A stretch of 64,000 nucleotides of DNA, from NCBI GenBank assembly GCA_963082975.1, contig OY720345.1, positions 7,032,491-7,096,490 of the forward strand, written 5' to 3'. Position numbers and translations under genes: made by a program. Positions 12,036 through 24,476 of the stretch are shown piece by piece. Position 1 is the stretch's first letter; each line of letters begins with the position of its first letter. The notes below the pieces were generated by a model. That model had not been told where the DNA came from. It made no database searches and saw only the letters and a program-made list of their open reading frames with translations. This stretch comes from Labia minor. Taxonomy: Eukaryota > Arthropoda > Insecta > Dermaptera > Spongiphoridae.

Positions 12036-13636
12036 ATAATTAAATCCAAATAAATAGAATTGTAAAATTTTATATTCTAAGGGCTAACATAATTGAATTA
12101 ACTGTCTTCTTTTATTTATTCTTAAATGTTCCATTTAAACACAATTTTGGGAACAAAATAAATATTAAATAAAAAGAAAAAACGATTTTCTTGAAGTCTT
12201 CATAAAAATGTTTTATTAATTGATTCTAGTGAGAGACATTTATTAGAAAGTTTAAGTGTTTTTCTCAAATAATTTTTATCCGCATCCTTCTTTTATGTGA
12301 ATTTGATATTAAAATGGAGTTACTTTACAGAGGGTTAAGTGTGTTACAGATTGATTGAAGGGTAGGTGAGAGAAAGAGAAAGGAAGAGTTGGAGAGACTT
12401 TCCTTTAGAAAATGCTGATTAACGAAAAGAGATTTTCACTTTAAACAAAGACTAGGAAAATTACAAAAGAAAATGAGAAAGAGAGAGAATTTTTTTTTAA
12501 GAATAAGAATAAAATAATAATTTGAATAATTTTCTTCTATGTTTTAATTAAATAATTATTAAATATTATCTATCAAATTATTTAGTAACAAATTTTATTG
12601 AAAATTTTTTGATGAAATGAATAGCCAATCAAATTCTTCAAAAATAGCCAATAAGAGAACAATTACACTGAAAAGATCCCTCTTGTTTGTTGCTAGGGAA
12701 CAAACTGTTTTTGTCATTTAATAAATAGTAATCTTTTGTATTTTAAAATGTCATTTTCACGATATGGTTACGAAAATAATGATTCTCTATTAATGAAATT
12801 ATTAAAAAAAATACACCGAAAAATACTTTATCATATGAGATATACCTTTAGAAATTATTCATGGACTTTTGCAAAACCAGAAATTATAAATTAGATGGAC
12901 TTATTAGATAAACTCATAGGTAATTTATTAGTTATTTTTTAGTTTATTTACAAATTTAATATCCGCCTTTGGCGTCGGGCGGTTTCCAAGCAACATGCTT
13001 CCGGATTGTTATAAAATTATTTCGAATTATCAATGCTGTTGGGACATTACAGCTGATAATTGAAGAAATCTCTCTTCTAAGTCACTTTATTAACTGTCAG
13101 CTTATACGGTTGAAAGAAAACTGATGAAATTAAAATACTGAAGAGTTGTTATTGTCAATATTTAACTTTTTCACCACCACTAACCACGTATCTACCACGA
13201 TTCAAATTAGAAAGGGATCAAGTTAAGATCGATCACAGTTGGAAACATTAAAGAACAAAATAAAATTGCAAAAGAAATTAAAATTTTATGAAAATTATAT
13301 ATCATTAAAGCACACTGTAAGAGTGATAAAAATCTAGTTTTGTTTCGATTCTTCGCTTTATTACCATTTAATTAATATTATTTCTTATTCTAACGGGTGT
13401 TCCTTGACCTTAGTGAAAAAGTTCAAGACCCAAAGCAAATGATTAAAGAAAATATAATACATCAGCAAAGAGTCTGACACAAGTTTTATTTAGCTTGATG
13501 CAATATTAAAAACGCAAATTTTTTCATTATAAATTAATCTTATTACTCAGGCAATAATACATTAATATTACACAAGAAGATTAAAGGTAATTCAAAAAGT
13601 TTATATTATGGAAAGAAATAATTTTTACTTTTATAA
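12036..13636. other. AT-rich interval, no gene recognised
   Basis: Mostly low complexity. A slightly GC-richer patch at about 12960-13030 (GCCTTTGGCGTCGGGCGG) has no open frame and no relative elsewhere in the window. Confidence 0.4.
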
Positions 13637-13795
13637 TACGAGGGTGGGGTGAAAAGTTTCCGGCCTGACTAAGAAAAACGATGTTTTTAAATTTTTTTTT
13701 TTTTTGCTATATTTTTCAAAGTTCAAGATAGCTGAGACCTGTACGATGTCAGCTGAACGTGTGCGAAATATTTTGCACAATCATTTGAATTTAAG
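13637..13795 (+). mobile_element. Mariner-derived MITE, left half only
   Basis: It begins with the terminal inverted repeat TACGAGGGTGGGGTGAAAAG and continues through AGCTGAACGTGTGCG. It then stops before the interior seen in the complete copies at 33366-33835 and 45241-45659. Confidence 0.7.
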
Positions 13796-14220
13796 TTTAT
13801 TCTAATTTGAGTAATTAAATCTGACTCGCATATCATATTATATCTAAAATTATTTAAATATACATTATATAATAGATTATAATATACAGGATTATTCGAT
13901 AAAGATGATCTGTTATTATTAAATTGTTTTTAACAAAATATATGTATGTACATTTAATGTTAAGAAAAAATTACAAAGCATATTGCTTTGCTTGCTCGCT
14001 AAACTCTTTCAAATAGTAACTAATCTTACACATGCTCAAGTCCCAAAAACTCTTATTCTTGATAACATTTTTAATTTTTTGAATTAAATTAATTAATTTA
14101 AAATATTAAATTTACATTATAGTATTATTATTCAATTCAATTAATTAATTAACATATATTAAATTTAAATTTATTCTATTTATCATTTTTAAGTCAAAAT
14201 TTAAAATTAAAAAAAAAAAA

Positions 14221-14592
14221 TTCCTGTACATTCAGCGATTCAATCAAGCTGAAATTCTATATATAGTAGTTTTATACAATTTTTAATCATGTGAAAAACC
14301 ATCAAACATATATCTTTATTTTTACGGTCAGTTTAGAGAAAAAAAAATGAAAACGTGGAAATTTGATAGAAAACTACGAATTTTGAATAATGTCCGTGTA
14401 CCAAATTTCATTATTTTAGGTCAAACTGTTTTTGCGAAATGTTGTCTACATAAACACACACATATATACACAGACAGACATTTTTCTCAACCTTAGTGAA
14501 AATGACTCAGGGACCTTCAAAACGTATAAAAACATCAAAATATCGACATCGAAAATTCTCATGATCGCAATACTATTTTCTGGCGAGATAAT
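14221..14592 (-). mobile_element. HINE-A copy lacking its 3' third
   Basis: The minus-strand 5' end is at 14592 (ATTATCTCGCCAGAAAATAG, a decayed hairpin) and there is a short AC-rich core at 14453-14475. The copy ends in a poly-A/T stretch at 14209-14221 without the 3' hairpin. It is truncated at nearly the same point as the copy at 8158. Confidence 0.7.
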
Positions 14593-14868
14593 AAAAATTG
14601 AGATTTCTTTCCTTGAATTATCTAATTCTTTTATTAGTCATTTTGATCCTAAATTTTACATCACTTTTGAAAAATACAAAAAAAAAATGAATGAGATGAA
14701 CCTTTATATAATTTTATAACTTTATTTTAATAATAAAAAATGTATAAGTTAAAACCGAGGGATATGACGTGTTTTCTACATGGCGAAAACTATGCCATTT
14801 GCCGTGGGAAAAGCATTGTTGGACGTAAGTTGCGAAATTACACGTGTTACACAAATTAAGCGTGTCTA

Positions 14869-15557
14869 CAGTGGCGTACCTAAGGGGGGGCGGTGGGTGC
14901 GGTCCGCACCGGGCGGCACTTATCTTGGGGCGGCATTTTTTATATTTAGTTATAGTTGTAAAAAGCAATTTATTCATTTCATATTTATTTTTTTTCTTTC
15001 TTGAATAATAAATGATTATTATTATTATTATAAGTTTACTATTTGATTTATATAAATTATGATCAACTATATGATTTCGAATATTATTCTTCCGTGTATA
15101 TAAATGCATTTTAGTGTAAATTTTGAATTCTAATTTCAAGAACAGGATAATAATTTTATTTTATTGTATTCATTAAAATTCGTTGAATTCGTAAACGCAT
15201 CTTTAAGATTTTGTTCGTCCAAATTATCTTCATTCTACAATGAGTCAATTAAGACTACAAAATCTTACAATATTGTCAATAGAACAAGAAATTACAAATA
15301 ATATAAATTTTGAGAGCATTATACACGATTTTTCTAGTATAAAAGCTAGAATAGTAAATATTATATAAATATGTTTACGAGTGCATACAAATATATGTAA
15401 AAATATTTACTCTGTGTATTAATTAATATTGATTAAATAACTTAATAATTTATTTATGTGTATTAATTTATAAAAACCACTATTTGATTGACTTATAATA
15501 GAAAGGGCGGCAAACTGGAGATCGCGCCGGGCGGCAAAAGTTCTAGGTACGCCACTG
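14869..15557. mobile_element. hAT-type non-autonomous element with 8-bp target duplication
   Basis: The terminal inverted repeats are CAGTGGCGTACCTA and TAGGTACGCCACTG. The target duplication CGTGTCTA is perfect on both sides (14861-14868 and 15558-15565). The GC-rich ends (GGGGGGCGGTGGGTGCGG, GCGCCGGGCGGC) surround an AT-rich interior without transposase motifs. Perfect ends and duplication suggest a fairly recent insertion. Confidence 0.85.
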
Positions 15558-15565
15558 CGTGTCTA

Positions 15566-16742
15566 CCTTATATATAAGGAGAATTTGTTTTGTCCATCAT
15601 CTTGAAGATCAACACATGCGAAATTTCATCATATTTATTTCAAATGCTCGTTATTTATATTGTTTTGAAATTTTTTGTAAGTATTTTTGTGTATTTTACA
15701 TTTTTGCACATTCTTTAAAATTAATATTAAGACTTTTTGATTAACATATCCCGCATTATTTATTACTTAAAAGTCTTTATTTAAAATTGTGTGGAAGGAG
15801 TGAAATGACGCATTGCATGTGCGAGGGATATGGCGTGCATTTTACCTCTCCTTAACATTGAAAAATTGAATTCCCCAAACAATTTAGTAAATAGTCGCAG
15901 ACCTATATATATATATTATTTAAGTTACGTACTTTTTTAATTCTTACAACTTACCTAATTAAATATTTTTCAGCTTTATGAGTTTTTTGTTTTTTTGTTT
16001 TGTTTTATATATAATTCCCCATAAGCAATATCCATCACACAGGTTCCGTTGTTAGCGATATTGCCGAAAACTTGACATTTTTATTTTGTGAATTTTAGTA
16101 GTTTCTATTTTAAGAATAAAGCTTTAATTTGTGCGTCCTGTCCCTCGGGTTTACCTTATGTTTTTGAATGTTTATTATTATTTTATGTTTTCATTCAATC
16201 ATGGGATTGAAATTTTGATAAAAAGTCTCATTAATTATTTATTTATTTAAAGAAGATTGTTCTCTTTAATCCATTTTATCTGTATCTTTTTATTTTTTTT
16301 TAATTGTTTTAAAATCCATTTATGCTTTCCCTGCAATTAAAATAATATTTAAAAAAAAATTGTATTTTCATTCAATTTCTATTGAGATTTTTATTGAGAA
16401 CCTATCGCCTCATCGGTCTTTTTTCTTTCTCTATAGACAACAACATATGTTTCTATTATAACTCACAAACTCAGATAAATAAAAAAAATAAGAATAATCA
16501 CAATTGAAAAAGTGAATCTCTTATTTATAATTAAATGATATTTTAGCAAAAATAATACATAATACGATTGAGGATAACACAAAGGACTTAACTAGAACTT
16601 AAATAATTTTAAATAATATCGATCAATTGTAATATTATATAAACAAACAATAGAATCATAATAAGTAAAATATGTAACTGTAGATTTATTCATTTTGGGG
16701 CGGGGAATTTGAATAAATGTTTAATATATATATATATATATA
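15566..16742. other. AT-rich interval, no gene recognised
   Basis: No credible coding sequence. Near 15820 a motif GTGCGAGGGATATGGCGTGC resembles 14755-14775. A further related inverted stretch lies at 16135-16158. They may be parts of one old element that the hAT insert interrupted. Confidence 0.35.
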
Positions 16743-17017
16743 CAGGGTCGGATTTAGGGCGTTTGGAGCGATTGGGCCCAATCTGGACCCGCGCTTGAAG
16801 GAGCCCCGCATCACTACCACAATTAACAAAAAAAAATTTTAAGCAAATTGCTTTTGAAGATAGAGGATGTATAAATTACTCAAATAATTAAAAATAATTA
16901 AAAATAATTTAAAATATTTGATATATTTACATATTTATATAATTTTATTGAAATATTTAATACCTAGAGGGCGCCGTAAAACAAAGTCTAATCGGGCCCG
17001 GACTTATTGAATCCGGC

Positions 17018-17021
<4 letters not shown>
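16743..17021. mobile_element. hAT MITE related to the 32956-34228 element
   Basis: The ends are CAGGGTCGGATT and AATCCGGCTCTG, with TATATATA on both sides. The subterminal sequences (GATTGGGCCCAATC near the left, AAACAAAGTCTAATCGGGCC near the right) match the ends of the longer hAT element at 32956-34228. It is therefore an internal-deletion derivative of the same family. The TA-rich flanks make the duplication less certain. Confidence 0.75.
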
Positions 17022-17063
<42 letters not shown>

Positions 17064-17539
17064 TATATAAATAAAAAATGTCTTTAAAAAATTTTAAAAT
17101 GAAAATGTATGGAAAATATTTTAGAAAAATTTAGAATAATATTGAAATTTGGTGGATAGGTTCGAGAACATTAAAGAAAGATTAGATCTTTTTAAAAAAC
17201 TCAAAAATAAATTATTACTTTTTATCAATTATAATATATATTATAGGTATTTAGTTGCATAGAAAAAGACTTGTTTAAGAGTTTACATATTAAATAAATT
17301 ATCTAAAATGAATATTAAGATATTCATAAGAAATTAACAATTTTAAACTTGATTGATTGATAAAAGAAAAGAAAATTAATGTAGTAGTAAGTATTCTAAT
17401 ACTACTTTTACTATTAAAATTGAAAATACAGTAATTTTTTACATATAAAAAATAATAATTAGATACTTTATTTATAAATTATTAGTTTAGATTCCATAAT
17501 TTGAATTATTTAATAAGATAATTTTTTATAAGGTTAGAC

Positions 17540-17654
17540 CAGGGATTCTCAACCTGTGGGGCGCATATTTTAGGGGGGCGTGAGCATATCCAAGAGAAAT
17601 TCCCGACTTTTTTCAATATACTTCTAAAAAATAATAAAAGGTTGAGAAACACTG
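17540..17654. mobile_element. Short hAT MITE (115 bp)
   Basis: The ends are CAGGGATTCTCAACC and GGTTGAGAAACACTG. The flanks GGTTAGAC and GGTTAGGC agree at 7 of 8 positions. The interior contains a G run (GGGGGGCGTG). It has no coding content. Confidence 0.75.
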
Positions 17655-17937
17655 GGTTAGGCAGATATAAGAAATTTGTTGTATTCAGCTATTAAAAGAA
17701 CTTGAATTAAATGAATTAAAAAAATTAAATGATATTGTTGAAAGATTTATTAAAATAAATACTAATGCTAATATTGTACTAAAAATGGAGAAATTCAAAT
17801 TTTATATATTTCATCAAATGATAAAGAAACAGGTATTAGAATTGAGAAATATTAAAAAGGACATATTAAAAGTTTTAAATAAATCATTAAAAGTTAAATG
17901 ATCAAAAGGTATGAGAAGAGATTTGAAAGGTATTTTT

Positions 17938-18572
17938 ACTATCTCGCCAGAGATAGTATTGCGATCATGAAAATTTTCGATGTTGAGATTTTGATGTTTT
18001 TATACGTTTTGAAGGTTCCTGAATCATTTTCACTAAGGTTGAGAAAAATGTCTGTGTGTGTGTATGTGTGTGTGTATGTGTGTATGTGTGTATGTGTGTG
18101 TGTATGTATGTAGGCAAGATTACGCAAAAACGGTTTGAGCTAGAATGATGAAATTTGGTACATGGACATTATTCAAAATTCATAGTTTTCTATCAACTTT
18201 TGAGAAATGTAGCTCAACCGGAAGAGGGTCATTACCTACAACGTTTTGATTTTTTTTCCTCTAAAGTGACCGTAAAAATAAAGATATATGTTTGATAATT
18301 TTTCACATGATTAATAATTATATAAAACTGCTATATATAGAATTTCAGCTTGATTGATTCGCTGAAATTACCAGAATTAATTTTTTAACACTGAAAATCT
18401 CACGCGTCAACACGTGACGTGGTGCCATCAACAAAAAGCCAAACATGCGCTGGTTTAATATTTATTATTTATTATTTATAATTTATAATTAATTAAATTT
18501 AATTTAAATATAATATATTATGTTATTTAATCCAATTCAAATTGCGAGATAGTCGAGTGGAGACACTCCAGC
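17938..18572 (+). mobile_element. HINE-A reference copy, full length
   Basis: The 5' end ACTATCTCgccaGAGATAGT follows a T run. A (TG/TATG)n core lies at 18053-18112. A conserved block GATGAAATTTGGTAC and ATCAACTTTTGAGAAATG follows. The 3' end has GCGAGATAGT, an exact inverted copy of the first ten bases, and then the hairpin TGGAGacaCTCCA and GC. There is no target duplication, and it sits in T-rich flanks. The order of subterminal inverted repeat, microsatellite, inverted repeat and hairpin is that of Helentron-associated elements. Confidence 0.8.
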
Positions 18573-19286
18573 TAATTTTTTTAGAATTGAATAAATCTTT
18601 GTTATATGAATATAATGTAAGAGGCAAAATCTTATGAGAAAAGCTGCATTCAATCTACCCTCGTTTAACATCATCGATTTTGTTGTTACTTCAATTAATT
18701 TTTAGTGTGGCACCCAAATTACAATTATTTTTGAGGAGAATAAGAAATAATTTATCTAACGAACAAAGATAATAATTATTAATAAAATCTAGTAGAAATA
18801 TATTTATATTATTTTTTTTTGGTAATTGTTTATAAAACGGGAAAATTAATTAATTAAATATTTTTTCTATATCCAAACCGAACTGAAAAAACCGAAAATT
18901 AGTGAATAAGTGAATAATCAGTGAATTAGTCAATAAAACATTACTTAATGGCTGCACACACATTTCGACGTTCATAACCAGCTAATCTGTCAAACTTAAA
19001 AAATATTTATTTATCCCGTAAACTAGAAGAGACCGAGAAATATTGCAAAAACGAAAGTTTCTTTGAAATTAAAAAAGGAATCCACTGGCAAAGTTTCAAC
19101 TAAATCGCTGAAGCTTCCAGTTTTATAAACAATAACCATATTTTTTTTATTATTAAGTTATATTCATAAATTCTTTAACTTGAGTATTAAAGTTTAAGAT
19201 GATTGATTTGCAGTTTAATTTTTCGTCAGTAGTGTATCCTTATAAATGCAGCGTTATAAATAAAGAATTGTTTGTTGTTGGATTTT
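18573..19286. other. AT-rich interval, no gene recognised
   Basis: No repeat termini or coding blocks identified. The open frame ending in HINE-B at 19199-19546 is mostly the repeat. Confidence 0.45.
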
Positions 19287-19914
19287 ACCGACCGACGATA
19301 GTAAGGGAGGTATTGTTTTCACACCAAATTTCACATGTGGAGATTTTTACATATCTCCACGAATCATGCATTTTCTTAACAGAAAAAAGTATTTTTAGCA
19401 TGATGTCTGTCCGTCCGTCCGTCCGTATAGATGTCTACAGCCTGAACGGCTCAACCGATTTTGATGAAATTTGGTATATTTACTTAATACATCAGTGGGA
19501 TGAATTGATCAACTTTTGGTGCAAATCCGGAAACCGGAAGTGGTAGTATTAGCGATCGACGATAGGAAGGGAAAGGTTATTTTCACACCAAATTTCACAT
19601 GAGGAGATTTTTTTATATATCACCACGAATCATGCACTTTGTATTGGTTTTATCCTCGGGAAAATCATATTTATTAGTTTTTTCTTGATTTAAAATTATA
19701 TGACGTCATCCAGCCATTCATGACGTCACAGCCTGGTCTTGCATATATATTATAAATAAAATAAAATTAAAAATGTTTATATTTATTATTTATGTATCCA
19801 TATCTGTTTTTTATTACATTAATAGATATATTAAAATTATTTGAAATTGTTTCTGTGTAGCTGCTAATTAATTTACTTCAAACCGTCGGTCGGTTCGGAC
19901 CTGGCCACAGGTCA
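19287..19914 (+). mobile_element. HINE-B copy, full length
   Basis: The 5' end is ACCGACCGACG, the (GTCC)n core is at 19405-19427, and the 3' end has CGTCGGTCGGT plus ACCTGGCCACAGGT. It is very close in sequence to the copy at 2926. Two internal copies of the block TTCACACCAAATTTCACATG lie at 19318 and 19581. Confidence 0.8.
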
Positions 19915-20434
19915 AATTATTTTTGTTTAGAGTTTAGAATTGAATGAAAATTATTATTTTTTATTATATCATCATAAGTATCAAATATTAAAATTAATAT
20001 GTATTCTTTAAATATTACAACATATTTTATTTCTCTCTAAATATATTTTTTTTCTTCTATATAATATAAGAAAAGGTTTTTGTCGGGACATTGATCAGAA
20101 TTTAAAATTTTTTCTGAATTTAAAGTGTGTTTAGGTTAAAAAAAAAGAGCATTTATATATTTATTAAAAAAAAAATTATTTTTAAAGAATAATAAATATT
20201 ACATTTTTTTTATGAATATAAATTAATATATTCAGTAAAATATTTGTTATTTTGGTCATTAATCTTTTGTTTTTTATAAGGAAATTCATAATCAAAACAG
20301 TTGATCACCCCTTATCCTGAACTTTTTGTAGTAATTTAAGTAAAGTTTACTTATTAATATAACAACAATGAGCAAATATGAATTTCCATTACCAGTTAAC
20401 TGGCACTCCCATCGAAAATTGAAACTCATTTTTT

Positions 20435-20539
20435 ACTATCTCACAAAAATTTTCGATAGTGAGATTTTGATGTTTTTTTACGTTTTGAAGGTTCCTGAAT
20501 CATTTTCACTAAGGTTGAGAAAAATGTCTCTCTCTCACA

Positions 20540-20579
<40 letters not shown>

Positions 20580-21052
20580 AGACAAGATTACGCAAAAACG
20601 GTTTGAGCTAGAACCATGAAATTTGGTATACGGGCATTATTCAAAATTTATAGTTTTCTATCAACTTTTGAGAAATGTAGCTCATCCGCAAGAGGGTCAT
20701 TACCTACCACGTTTTCTTTTTTTTTCCTCTAAACTGAGCGTAAAAATAAAGATATACGATGTTTGATAGTTTTTCACTTGATTAGAAATTGTATAAAACT
20801 GCTATATATAGAATTTCAGCTTGATTGGATCGTTGAAAATACCAGAATTAATTTTTTAACACGATTGCAAATCACGCGCCAGCACGTGACGTGGTGACAT
20901 CAACCAAGACCCAAACATGCGCTGGTTTAATAAATATGATTTATTAATTTTAATTTATAATTTATAATTAATTAAATTTAATTTAAATTTAATTTATGTT
21001 ATTTAATCCAATTCAAATTGCGAGATAGATAGTCGAGTGGAGACACTCCAGC
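20435..21052 (+). mobile_element. HINE-A copy with CT/TG core
   Basis: It is complete at the 3' end, with a short duplication reading GATAGATAGTCGAGTGG. The 5' hairpin is partly lost. The core changed from TG to (CT)n then (TG)n at about 20524-20580, showing how the microsatellite diverges between copies. Confidence 0.75.
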
Positions 21053-22248
21053 ATATTTTTTGAAGTATTATTATTATTACTATTATTATTATTATTATTA
21101 TTATTATTTATTTCATTTATTCTCTTTAAATTGACTAAGTGACGAGTATGTATTTACCTAAAGAACTAATATATTTTATTATACTTCTTTTGCTTACAGA
21201 TAAATTTAAAAAAAAAATAATGAAATAAACTTACCAGTATTTTCTCTCTTTTAATTTTTTTTTTAAATTATTAATTAATAAGCCCTTAAGATTTGCTACG
21301 ATATAGCTCTTCATAATATATGAATAGTGAAACGAATAATTAATTGATATTACTATAGAAATATTTATTAAAAAACAAAAAAACATATACGACGAAACTT
21401 AGTAGTAATTTCATTTCGTTCTAGATTTTTAATTAAATATAATTACAAAAGTGTATGCATATATAATAGAATATTTATATTTTTATTTAAAAGTATATTA
21501 CTAATTAAATGTAAATAAATGAATAAATAACCTCTCTCTCTCTCTCTCTTCATCTGATAATTTCTCTTTCCACTCAATTAAATATCTAGATTCTATGTTG
21601 GTTTGTTTTTTTTAATTATTTTTTTTTTTATTCTTTTTTTTTTTTGTTTTGTTTTTTTGGTTTTTTGAATGTAGGCAGAATCTTTAATGTAAACATTAAC
21701 GAGAGTGTACGCGAGTATTAAGTATTAAGTTCATAATGTACGATATGGCACTATAATATATATAAAGATATTTATTTACTTTAACTCACAAACGAAGGGC
21801 TTTAATTAAGCGAATTGTAAACATCGAGGTATCTACTATAGAAAGCTTATTTATTATAGCCTATATTATAGGTAATATTGAAAAAATAAAAACTTTTTTA
21901 CATAAATATATTTTATAAATTTAAAGATTATTTTTATTTTCCGAGAGTGGATTGAGTAAAAAAATAAATGAAAGTATTTTGTTTGTTTTATTTTTTCCAT
22001 TTAAAAAAAAAAACCTTACTAATAAAGTCTTGTTGAAGGCACTGTATATGTTTGTTTTAAAATATAGAATAAACATTTCGAGTGCTTAGAAAAAGTCCAT
22101 ATGAGAAAGGTTTATTTCAATTTTCAATTCATATTTGAAAAATTTAATTAAAACCCCTGCAAATTATGCAATCAGTCAGTAGAGTTGAGCGTAAAAGGAA
22201 GAATACTGCACATCAAACTTCACGTTTACACAATTTTGTTCTTTTTTT
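21053..22248. other. AT-rich interval with microsatellites
   Basis: Contains a (TAT)n run at about 21067-21110, a (CT)n run at 21532-21550 and long T runs at 21600-21665. No gene seen. Confidence 0.5.
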
Positions 22249-23008
22249 AATATCTCGCCAGAGATAGTATTGCGATCATGAAAATTTTCGATGTTGAGAT
22301 TTTGATGTTTTTTAAGTTTTGAAGGTCCCTGAGTCATTTTCACTAAGGTTAAGAAAAATGTCTGTGTGTATGTAAACACGATTAAGCAAAAATAGTTGGA
22401 GCTAGAATCATGAAATTTGGTACACAGACATTATACAAAATTCGTAGTATTCTATCAACTTTTGAGAAATGTAGCTCAACCGCAAGAGGGTCATTACCTA
22501 CCACGTTTTCATTTTTTTCCTCTAAACTGAGCGTAAAAATATAGATATACGATGTTTGATAGTTTTTCACGTGATTAAAAATTGTATAAAATTGTATAAT
22601 AATTTCAGCTTGATTGAATCGCTGAAAGTACCGGAATTAATTTTTTAACACGACTGCAAATCACGCACCAGCACGTGACGTGGTGTCATCAACAAAGAGA
22701 CAAACACACGCTGGTTTAATAAATATTATTTTTTAATTTATAATTTATAATTAATTAAATTTAATTTAAATATATTTCATTATTTTCACTCATTTTTGAA
22801 AAGCTGTAACTTTTGTTCGGCTTCACCAAATTTAATTTTCTTTAATTTAAATGAAGCTTGAAATTTCACCTTTTCAACAATGTGATTGGTAGCACTGGAG
22901 ATATACCATTCCAACGACATCTATGGACAAAACACGAAAAGACTTTTTCGACCACCCATTATAATATATGCTATTTAATTCTAGATAGTCGAGTGCAGAC
23001 ACTCCAGC
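22249..23008 (+). mobile_element. HINE-A copy interrupted by an unrelated insert
   Basis: Both HINE-A ends are present. About 190 bp at 22775-22965 interrupt the AT-rich 3' block. The insert reads CACTCATTTTTGAAAAGCTG onward and includes GGTAGCACTGGAGATATACC. I found no second copy of the insert here. Confidence 0.7.
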
Positions 23009-23605
23009 TTATTTTATTTTTGAAATTTCATGTTTAAATATAAAATACAATCTTCCCATTGTCAGTCTTTTTTTAATAAGATTTAATAAGAAACTTTAAC
23101 TAATATTGTTATTTTGTCAGTCAGGAATATTCAAATAGGTTTGTTTTATTTTATTATTCCTTTTATTCCCATATTAATCTGATTTGATGATTATAAATGA
23201 CTTCATTTGATAATTTTTTATATAATTTCGATTCTTTCTCAATCTCTTGATCTAATACTAATAAAAGATGCAATGCATTATTCAATTTATTTAATTTAAC
23301 TCAAATTAAAAAAAAGAACAACATTTATTTTTGTATTATTATTAACATTATTTTCCATAAAAATATATCTATTATAATATGTGTATTGTACACGCATGCT
23401 TTTAATATTATTAAATTTGAAAACAAATATTTTTAATTAATAATTTTATTTTGAAATAATAAGATATTTCAATTATATGAATTTTCTAGACTCCCTACTA
23501 AATGTTGCTTGCTCTGAATCAGGTATTGTATAAATATTATATAATTTATTATTATTCAAAAAACCAACAACTCTTATTGAAAGATTATACCTTGTTTTTT
23601 ATATA
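23009..23605. other. AT-rich interval, no gene recognised
   Basis: Low-complexity sequence only, ending at the target duplication of the following SINE. Confidence 0.45.
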
Positions 23606-23618
23606 ATAATATTAAATA

Positions 23619-24117
23619 TGGGGCAGCATGGCTGAGTGGGTAGAGTACGAGATTTCTACACAGGAAGCCTGAGTTCGAATCCCAGCATAGAACTCAAGAT
23701 TATATATTTATTTAATTTAATAAAAATAAAAAATTTAATTCAATTTAACATCGGCTGCCCCAGCTCCAGGAACTGACAAGCCCTGGTTCTACATAAGCCT
23801 GCTCCGGCAGGATAACCTCAAAACAAGCAACCATGAATCGTGATAGAATATCCAGATAATTGCTCTTCGAGAGACAAGATTCACGGATGAAAAATACAAT
23901 GGACTATAAGAACTATCGCATATTCAAGAGCAAGACGGCCAAGCGAATTGGAAGAGGTTTACCACTTCATTGTGAACAAGAAGATCATCGATTCAATACT
24001 AGAAGTCAATGCCATCAGCAATCGCATCATGACCATGAGGATGTGATGCGCTTCTAAAAATTTATGGGAGCTTTGCGTGATCTAAGACGGTCCATACGCA
24101 ATTAATATTAATAATAA
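23619..24117 (+). mobile_element. tRNA-derived SINE, family 2, best-preserved copy
   Basis: The head reads GGCAGCATGGCTGAGTGGGT with a later GAGTTCGAATCCCAG, which are good A- and B-box matches to a tRNA-type polymerase III promoter. The body shares CTCCAGGAACTGACAAGCC and GGGAGCTTTGCGTG with the copy at 11598. The tail is (TAA)n. AATAATATTAAATA-like sequence flanks both ends (to 23618 and to 24132). Confidence 0.8.
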
Positions 24118-24476
24118 TAATAATATTAAATACTTATATTCTTATTTTTTCTAAACTAAAGAGAAACACATAATATTAACTAAAATTATCTAAAAGAAAG
24201 AATAATGCTTGTAACATGAGTTTAATATATAAGATTCAATTACTTGGTAGTTGATGGTGGTGATGGAGATTGTTATTGAAATTCTACCACTGACCCATCA
24301 ATTTGTAAAGTGTATCATTTAAGTTCTTAAGTGGAGACTAAAAAGTTGCCCTGCAGCAACAGATGGTCTTTATCCAGAATGGAATCGAGCCAATGGAATA
24401 TTTTCAAGATACACTCTCGACATAAAAAAAAAAAAGAAAACTGCTGATATTGCAATCTTAAAGTACCTATTGTAAC

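Noticed and set aside
14755-16158. Inverted ends AAACCGAGGGATATGACG and (inverted) AAACCCGAGGGACAGGACG as a piggyBac-like element
   Set aside because: The match is only partial, no TTAA duplication is evident, a third related motif lies at 15820, and no transposase remains. Too weak to call.
17898-18127. Open frames over the (TG)n core of HINE-A on both strands
   Set aside because: CVCVCV and HTHTHT peptides are microsatellite translations. The flanking frame is not conserved in other copies.
23619-23700. Functional tRNA gene
   Set aside because: A and B boxes are present, but no complete acceptor stem closes. The sequence continues into a SINE body with flanking duplications.
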